From the NCBI GenBank assembly GCA_011037195.1, contig JAAEAF010002403.1, positions 62,001 through 126,000 of the forward strand: a DNA stretch of 64,000 nucleotides. Direction: 5' to 3'. Both the position numbers and the translations under genes were made by a program. Of the stretch, positions 58,615-64,000 are shown one piece after another (the stretch's first letter is position 1; each line of letters starts with the position of its first letter). A model generated the notes under the pieces. The model was not told the DNA's origin and made no database searches. It saw nothing but the letters and a program-made list of their open reading frames with translations. Source of the DNA: Triatoma infestans (Eukaryota > Arthropoda > Insecta > Hemiptera > Reduviidae).

Positions 58615-58851
58615 GTTGTTGTGGTTGGTTCCGCAGAGCTGGAAAGCATCAGAGACATTTTCCATGATAAACCCGTCTTCATTTTGTGGCCATCGACCGG
58701 TTTCGGTGTGTGAGTGTGTAAAACTGAATTTGCTCTGTGCAAGTTTGTGTTATCACACTGTATGTGACAAACACGCATCCTGAAAATGGGCGAACGCCCG
58801 AAACCGATCGATGACCACAAAATGAAGCAGGCAATCACGGAAAATGTCTCT
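58615..58851. mobile_element. Family A hammerhead palindrome P4 with 12-bp target duplication
   Basis: 237 bp. The left arm is truncated inside its ribozyme (GACCGGTTTCGG then GTGTGTGAG). AATAACTTCATT at 58603-58614 recurs at 58852-58863. The plus-arm ribozyme at 58776-58813 has CTGAAAA (required G changed to A) and CCGATC, so it is likely dead. Confidence 0.87.
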
Positions 58852-59093
58852 AATAACTTCATTCTTTCGTAATTTTTACTAATTTGACATTACATAAACT
58901 ATATGAACTTCATGTCCTTGTTTTTTTTTGTTTTTTGTTATTTTTACATTCTCTTACTACGGTAAGAGAAAGTGTTGCTATCATGTAAAATTTTGAAATT
59001 GATTTTAACCAGAAAATTTGTTGTGGTGGTTGGTTCCGCAGAGCTGGAAAGCATCAGAGACATTTTCCGTGGTAGCCTGCTTCATTTTGTGGT

Positions 59094-59131
59094 CATCGAC
59101 CGGTTTCGGGCGTTCGCCCATCTTCAGGAGT
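59094..59131 (-). ncRNA. Hammerhead ribozyme, family A (stem I shortened)
   Basis: Core CTGAAGA, stem II, GAAA, ACCGGT and GTC intact. A small deletion leaves ACTC opposite GATG, so only two stem I pairs form locally. Confidence 0.6.
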
Positions 59132-59268
59132 TTTTCAGACAGTGTGCCAACACAGACTCGTATAGAGTAACTTAGTTTCACACTAACTAGTGTGAAACTA
59201 GGTAGTAGAGTTAGTGTGAAACTAAGTTACTCTATACGAGTCTGTGTTGGCACACTGTCTGAAAAACG

Positions 59269-59306
59269 CATCCTGAAGATGGGCGAACGCCCGAAACCGG
59301 TCGATG
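59269..59306 (+). ncRNA. Hammerhead ribozyme, family A, best copy
   Basis: CATC, CTGAAGA, extra T, GGGC-GAAC-GCCC, GAAA, ACCGGT with GTC, GATG: every expected position is present. Flanking TGTCTGAAAAACG and ACCACAAAATG could add loop contacts to stem I. Confidence 0.82.
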
Positions 59307-60224
59307 ACCACAAAATGAAGCAGGCTACCACGGAAAATGTCTCTGATGTTAACCAGAAAAATTTCAATGTGTGTGACCAAAAAAATAACGTTTTTAGCGA
59401 AAGCTTAGTGTGTGCGTGTGTGTGTGTATGTGCAGTAGTATCATCATGTATAGTATTAAGCAACATTAAGAGTATTGCTAGAATCTTAAATTTGAAGAAA
59501 ATCGATTAACCGGAAGTGCCACTTTACAGATTATGTTTCTGGGATTTTTTCGGGGGGAGGTCCTCAACTCTTTTCTATTTTTGAGATCACTTTTATTGTT
59601 GATTTTTGTGGGAGTTCTGAGGATTTTTGTCAGTAGATTTCAATGTTATTTGGATTTGATGGAAGCGCTGCCTTCTGGATTAGGATTCCATGTGCCAATC
59701 TGCAGAGAACCAATATATATTTATTTCCTAAATGTCATAAAATCAATTTTATTGGAAAAAAATGTTTCAAATAAAACTGATAGGTTCATATCTGTTCAGT
59801 TAGCAGTTCGAGTTAAAAAAAAAATTCATCGGAAACGCTTTCGAGTAAATCCCCCTCCCCCAACTCGGAATCTTATTCTGTAAAATCACACTTCCGGTTA
59901 ACCCTCTTTTTTTAAAATCTGGTTTTCTAGTAACGATTTTAATGTACCTTACTTAGTATTATATAATTCATAGGGTATGTCCACAAGTCTTGTGCGCTTT
60001 CCTCTTCCTCTTCCCTCTCAACTTGCGCTTCCTCTTTTCCATTTCAACATGCGTTGCGCATGCCTCTTGAGGCATTCAATTTTGTTGTCCACACTTCATC
60101 CGTTCAGTGTGCATTTTAACGATGGATTCAGAAGCGTCATTAGCTATTTGTGCAGGTTACCTGTTTTTGAAAAGTGCACGAAAAAGAAAAAAAGCAGCGA
60201 GCTGCTCATCTTATGAAACCATTT

Positions 60225-60600
60225 GCAATTGACCTTAATAAGGGCTCGCCAAAAAAAACAGAATTCAATTACAGGCTATCGAGAGTAAGGAGAATCGTTG
60301 AAAACGCTTTTGGGTTGATGGCGCCAGCGTTCAGAATTTTTCGTAAGCCTATAGAAATTTACAGTTATTGGGATTGTAGTTGATATAGTGTTAACTTGTC
60401 TTCTGCTTCATAATTTTCTCCGGGCGCGGCCGGATGCAGCAAGACAGAATTCACCTCCTGGAAGTTTTGATCACGAGGATGAAAGCACTAGTGAAATTAT
60501 TTAAGGCACATGGAGAGAAGTTACTTCGTGATAGTGGTATGAGACCTCTACAGCAAGTACCACGGAACAAAAGCATCACTTCACGCACTTTTGTTGGCAT
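60225..60600 (+). pseudogene. PIF/Harbinger nuclease C-terminal relic
   Basis: Frame 1 reads FNYRLSRVRRIVENAFGLMA, then FRIFRKPIEI, the conserved region of DDE_Tnp_4 (HARBI1-like) nucleases. After a one-base shift near 60375: VLTCLLLHNFLRARPD, PPGSFDHEDE, a stop, GTWREVTS, then GMRPLQQVPRN. The order matches a HARBI1-like C terminus. The N-terminal part is missing. GC content is above the flanks. Confidence 0.82.
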
Positions 60601-60949
60601 ATAATTTTGAATTTACATCCCACAAAACTGTTTGAAGACGATAATCTTCTATAAAATCAAGTGTCTCTTGATTACAGACATAATCAGAAATCTGCTGTCG
60701 GAGATATTATTAATTAATAATAATAGTTGAATACATCAATTACTAATAAAATTATTATTAAAATAATAATTAAATAATATTTAAAATTAATTATATAATA
60801 TATAACCTATAAAAATATCACACAACACGCAGCCAGATCAACAAGACGCATAGAATGTTGAACGCTTCCCCAGAACGCAACAGAAATCCATTTTTATGGA
60901 ACTATGTACCAGATAGTAATTTATTGTGTAAATAGTATATACGAAGATC

Positions 60950-61650
60950 AAAGAAAATCGTTGCATTCATCGTACAAAAGCTTGTAAAATAAAAAATCAT
61001 TAACGGATGTTGCACTTCCGGGATGATGGCTTTTTGATCGAAACATTCAATCAGATGCGATGGTAGTACTTAAAAAAAGTTATTGTCTGCGTTTTTTTCG
61101 TTATCGAGACATTTATTCACCTAAAAATAACAGGCATTACAAACACACACACATACACGCATAACACACGCAAATTTGACACGATTGCAATACTTCCTGT
61201 TACGATTTAATACTCATTCTTACGGCTGAAACAGAAAGTTACTGTTTCGTAAGAGAGTGTTGAAATTCTGTTTTGACCGGAAATAAATATTTCTGTCAAT
61301 TCACTTTCTCAGAAATAGAAGTTTTTTTAAAAAAAACAGTCTCAGAATTTTGAGTGTCCTATGTGTTTGAGGATACAGCATAAAATATATGAAAGAAAAG
61401 TCGTATTATATTTCATTTTGTAACATTAAGGAAGATTTCGGTCAGAACTTTAACTGGTATAGCACTTTACTCAGGATAGTTTTTCAATTTTTTTTTTTTT
61501 TTTTTTTTTGCAAATTTCTATAAATTGTAAGAACTCATATTATTTGGCGAGTTTGATAAAATAGATTTTTATCTAGGAGGTCTTATCTTTCAGTAAACTG
61601 CGTTTATAGGGTAGTTCTATTATCTCTACTAAAACTTTTGATTTCGAAGA
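60950..61650. repeat. Decayed 1-kb repeat fragments in opposite orientation
   Basis: 60990-61205 (GTTGCACTTCCGGGATGATG..GACACGATTGCAATACTTCC) is minus-oriented. 61230-61640 (GTAAGAGAGTGTTGAAATTC..GTTTTGACCGGAAATA) is plus-oriented. They meet head to head. Confidence 0.55.
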
Positions 61651-61739
61651 ATATCGGTTGAACGAAACGCAACCCACCTAAATGAAAGGTTTTATAAGAG
61701 TTATGAAATTCTCACAATTGAGGAACTAGCTTTAGAGTG

Positions 61740-62045
61740 ATCCGCCAAGAACATTATTGTATCTGTAGGTATTCTCAAAAGATACAAAAAAGATCTCCTT
61801 CAGATGTTGTGGCGTGTGTCCAGAGTGTCCATGAGTATTGGCGAAATACAGAGCTTAGGGATAAGACTGGTTGTGCAATGGATCCCGGCTCATTGTGGGC
61901 ATCCGTGAATGAATTGCGCAGACAGATTGGCCAAAGAAGGGTCTAAGAAAGTTCAGCTACATTCTAGCGCCAGAAGAATAATAAAAACGCATTATGAACA
62001 AAAGGTTCAACAAAAATGGTGCGAGGAACGGAAAAGATAAGAAGT
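61740..62045 (+). pseudogene. LINE RNase H relic
   Basis: One frame reads QWIPAHCGHP, a stop, then NCADRLAKEGSKKVQ and QKWCEERKR before a TAA. It is the same family as the fragment at 690-1010. Confidence 0.72.
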
Positions 62046-62299
62046 GGGAAAAACTTATGGATCCCCGTAATCTTAATACTCGTAATTAACCGAAGGATTT
62101 TAAGAGGTGTGACTACCTGGCGACTGATCATGACTGCCTCCAGCGGGGCACCTCCATAGAATAGATAAAGTGAAGAGTCCCTTCTGTTTCCCAATCAAGA
62201 AGACATGAACCAAGAACAACTTGTGGTTTGCCCACAATTAAGCGACACCAAGCAACTCCTCAGTAGGGGAAGCTATTCTGAATTGTCATTATTTTATAT

Positions 62300-63435
62300 T
62301 GGACTGCTTATCATATTTTATACGATACTTAGGCTGCGTCCTAAGTAAGGGGGGTAACCTATGCATTTTCTCTCTCTCTCAGTTAGTCGCTATCTAACAT
62401 TCGTTGGAGTGAGTTGTAATGCAGAAGTAAATCTGTCTATACAATTCATGCCAGTTCGCTTCGGACCCAAGTTTGCTACTTCTGGTATTCCTGAGTTTAA
62501 ACTAGTCCTTTTGTCGAGTAAGCGGCTCCGGTTCTCCAGGCGTGCTAGAGCGCACTGAGAAATCACATGGTTGCTACTTCCGGTTGAGTTTCCTGCTGTG
62601 CAGCTTCTGGGATGGCAGATTATCATATATTATAATTACATTTTTTGAAACTTCTTTTCCAATTTGAAAGACATAACCGCAGATTCTTGGTTAAAAACAC
62701 ACACACACGCACACAAACATCTATCAAAAAAAGCAAACATATATGTCCATGAAAATACAAAATTTCAAAATTTTGACTTGATAATAAAATCTTCCTCTTA
62801 CAGCAGTAAGTGATATAACTTAAAATGTTTTAAAAAAATATTTAAAAGGAAAATGTACTTGATTAAAGGAGCCGACATATATGATGACTAGTGTACCCAT
62901 AAGTTTTTTAACATTTCTCCAATTATATTTACATTATGAAAGTTAGTCTATTTTCCATATATATACACACATTACTTCTTCCAAAAGACCATAGTTAAGC
63001 CGGCTTACTTAGTTTACTTGGTAGTTTATCCCTCAGGTACAGGTAAGTTGTCCACACCTTTTGTGGCGGTACTTTCTGAAACTTTCTATTTGCAATTATT
63101 CCTAATGTTTCTGAAAAAAACAAACTGAAAATGCAAAAAATATTGAAAGTTTGCGTTTTAATTTTTGGGGGTAAAGAAAATATAACTCCTAGTCAATATT
63201 TCCATTTTTCTTTAATTTTGTGTATTGCAATATCATTTGTTTTTAAATCTGTGTGTGTAAAACTCAAGCGACTTACTCTTGCCGTAATGAATACAATTTT
63301 TTCTTTTTCTTTTAATCTTCATTCATGCTACAATCAGCGCGATAGCGTTATAAATAACAATCGTACAAACAACATAAATACAAAATGAGCGGAGAAGCTA
63401 CCCAATAGTAACACTCCAAAACTATACAAAATCAC
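62300..63435. other. Non-coding stretch, nothing recognised
   Basis: 62340-62600 has even base composition and overlapping short frames on both strands, but none that I recognise. Microsatellite CA at 62698-62720. Confidence 0.45.
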
Positions 63436-63439
63436 ATTG

Positions 63440-63840
63440 ACTCTCTCCACTTGAGAGGAGATCACGAGGCCATTGTCTTTTAAGAACGTCTAGGACGGTT
63501 ATTAGGAAGTGTTCGGGAAGACAGGACTGTTGAACTAAAAGGTTTGTGCGAGTCTGTAGATTAATATGGAATTTCCTGTAACGGGTTTGGGCGACTTGAG
63601 CAATGAATGGGATTTTCAGATCAGTGTGTGGAGATGGTTCTGTTGTTGGAGAATAACGTCAAAATGAGCGTTTACAATGTTACGGAGGATTCTGGATTGT
63701 AGGGATTGGAATCTCTGAAGATTTTTGAGCGTTTGGTTGAACCCCATAGTTCTATCCCGTACGCCCAGAGAGGCTTTCAAATTGATGTATAAATTTGTCT
63801 TTTCTGTCCAGTAGTCTTTTAAGTTGTCGAGAGCGTCTCT
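63440..63840 (-). pseudogene. Jockey-type LINE fragment
   Basis: Minus strand: YGIELWGSTKRSKIFRDSN in one frame and NLQRFQSLQSRILRNIVNAH in another correspond to the region after reverse transcriptase in jockey-clade LINEs (YGIQLWG.., IQRFQ.K.LR.I..A). Frames are broken several times. Confidence 0.75.
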
Positions 63841-64000
63841 TTATACAATTAAACTGATATACTGATTATATAATTAATTAACTTTTTATATTAACTAACA
63901 GATTAATTAACAGATTGTGCAATTAAACTGAAAATACAATTAAACTTTTATATTAACTAACAGATTAATTAACATAGTATACAATTAAACTGAAAGTCTG

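Larger units (their letters stand above)
59017..59348. mobile_element. Family A hammerhead palindrome P5, most complete, with 12-bp target duplication
   Basis: 332 bp. The arms 59017-59195 and 59205-59348 are almost perfect inverted copies around the centre CACACTAACTAGTGTG. TTAACCAGAAAA at 59005-59016 recurs at 59349-59360. The target looks like a 1-kb repeat fragment (TTACTACGGTAAGAGAAAGT just upstream). Confidence 0.9.

Overview
This is AT-rich eukaryotic nuclear DNA, almost certainly from an insect. The lineage is uncertain; a hemimetabolous insect is a guess from the very high repeat load and long introns. The evidence is a split nuclear-receptor gene with GT-AG introns, an intact eukaryotic tRNA-Lys, tRNA-derived SINEs, mariner, PIF/Harbinger and several LINE types, and a Gag-coding LTR element. 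There are no operons, ribosome-binding sites or other prokaryotic features.

The only clear host protein-coding gene is on the minus strand from about 15.3 kb down to 3.0 kb: the orphan nuclear receptor tailless (NR2E1, tll). Seven coding exons join in frame, with consensus splice sites, into 337 residues from the first zinc finger to the stop codon. The sixth zinc-finger-1 segment (CAGFFK, the P-box) sits on a 19-nt microexon. The 5' exon with the start codon was not found. The introns are full of repeats. The other confident host gene is tRNA-Lys(CTT) at 28716-28788.

The rest is a mosaic of mobile DNA. (1) A dispersed ~1 kb non-coding repeat with hairpin-like ends occurs in at least eight copies on both strands. 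(2) Three families of palindromic repeats carry hammerhead-ribozyme cores, with stem II, stem I and stem III changing together between families. Family A elements (150-330 bp, usually two arms in opposite orientation, one ribozyme per arm) are flanked by 12-bp target duplications, so they look like complete non-autonomous mobile units. They are probably relatives of Penelope-like elements or retrozymes. (3) A 4.1-kb LTR element at 42035-46176 encodes a zinc-knuckle Gag but no Pol, and has 4-bp ATAG target duplications. (4) Truncated LINEs lie at 0.7-1.0, 3.5-3.8, 10.8-11.5 (with a 16-bp target duplication), 29.4-30.1, 33.0-33.9, 38.0-38.2, 56.1-56.9, 61.7-62.0 and 63.4-63.8 kb. (5) Mariner relics lie at 22.1-23.0 kb (complete ends, internally deleted) and 38.4-39.3 kb, and a PIF/Harbinger relic at 60.2-60.6 kb. 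(6) There are two SINE families.

The most interesting content is the set of hammerhead-bearing palindromes. Two ribozymes with complete cores lie in the sense orientation of tailless: one inside the 5.8-kb intron and one just upstream of the first recognised exon. About half of the window is AT-rich, non-coding and repeat-derived, and I could identify nothing in it beyond the features listed.
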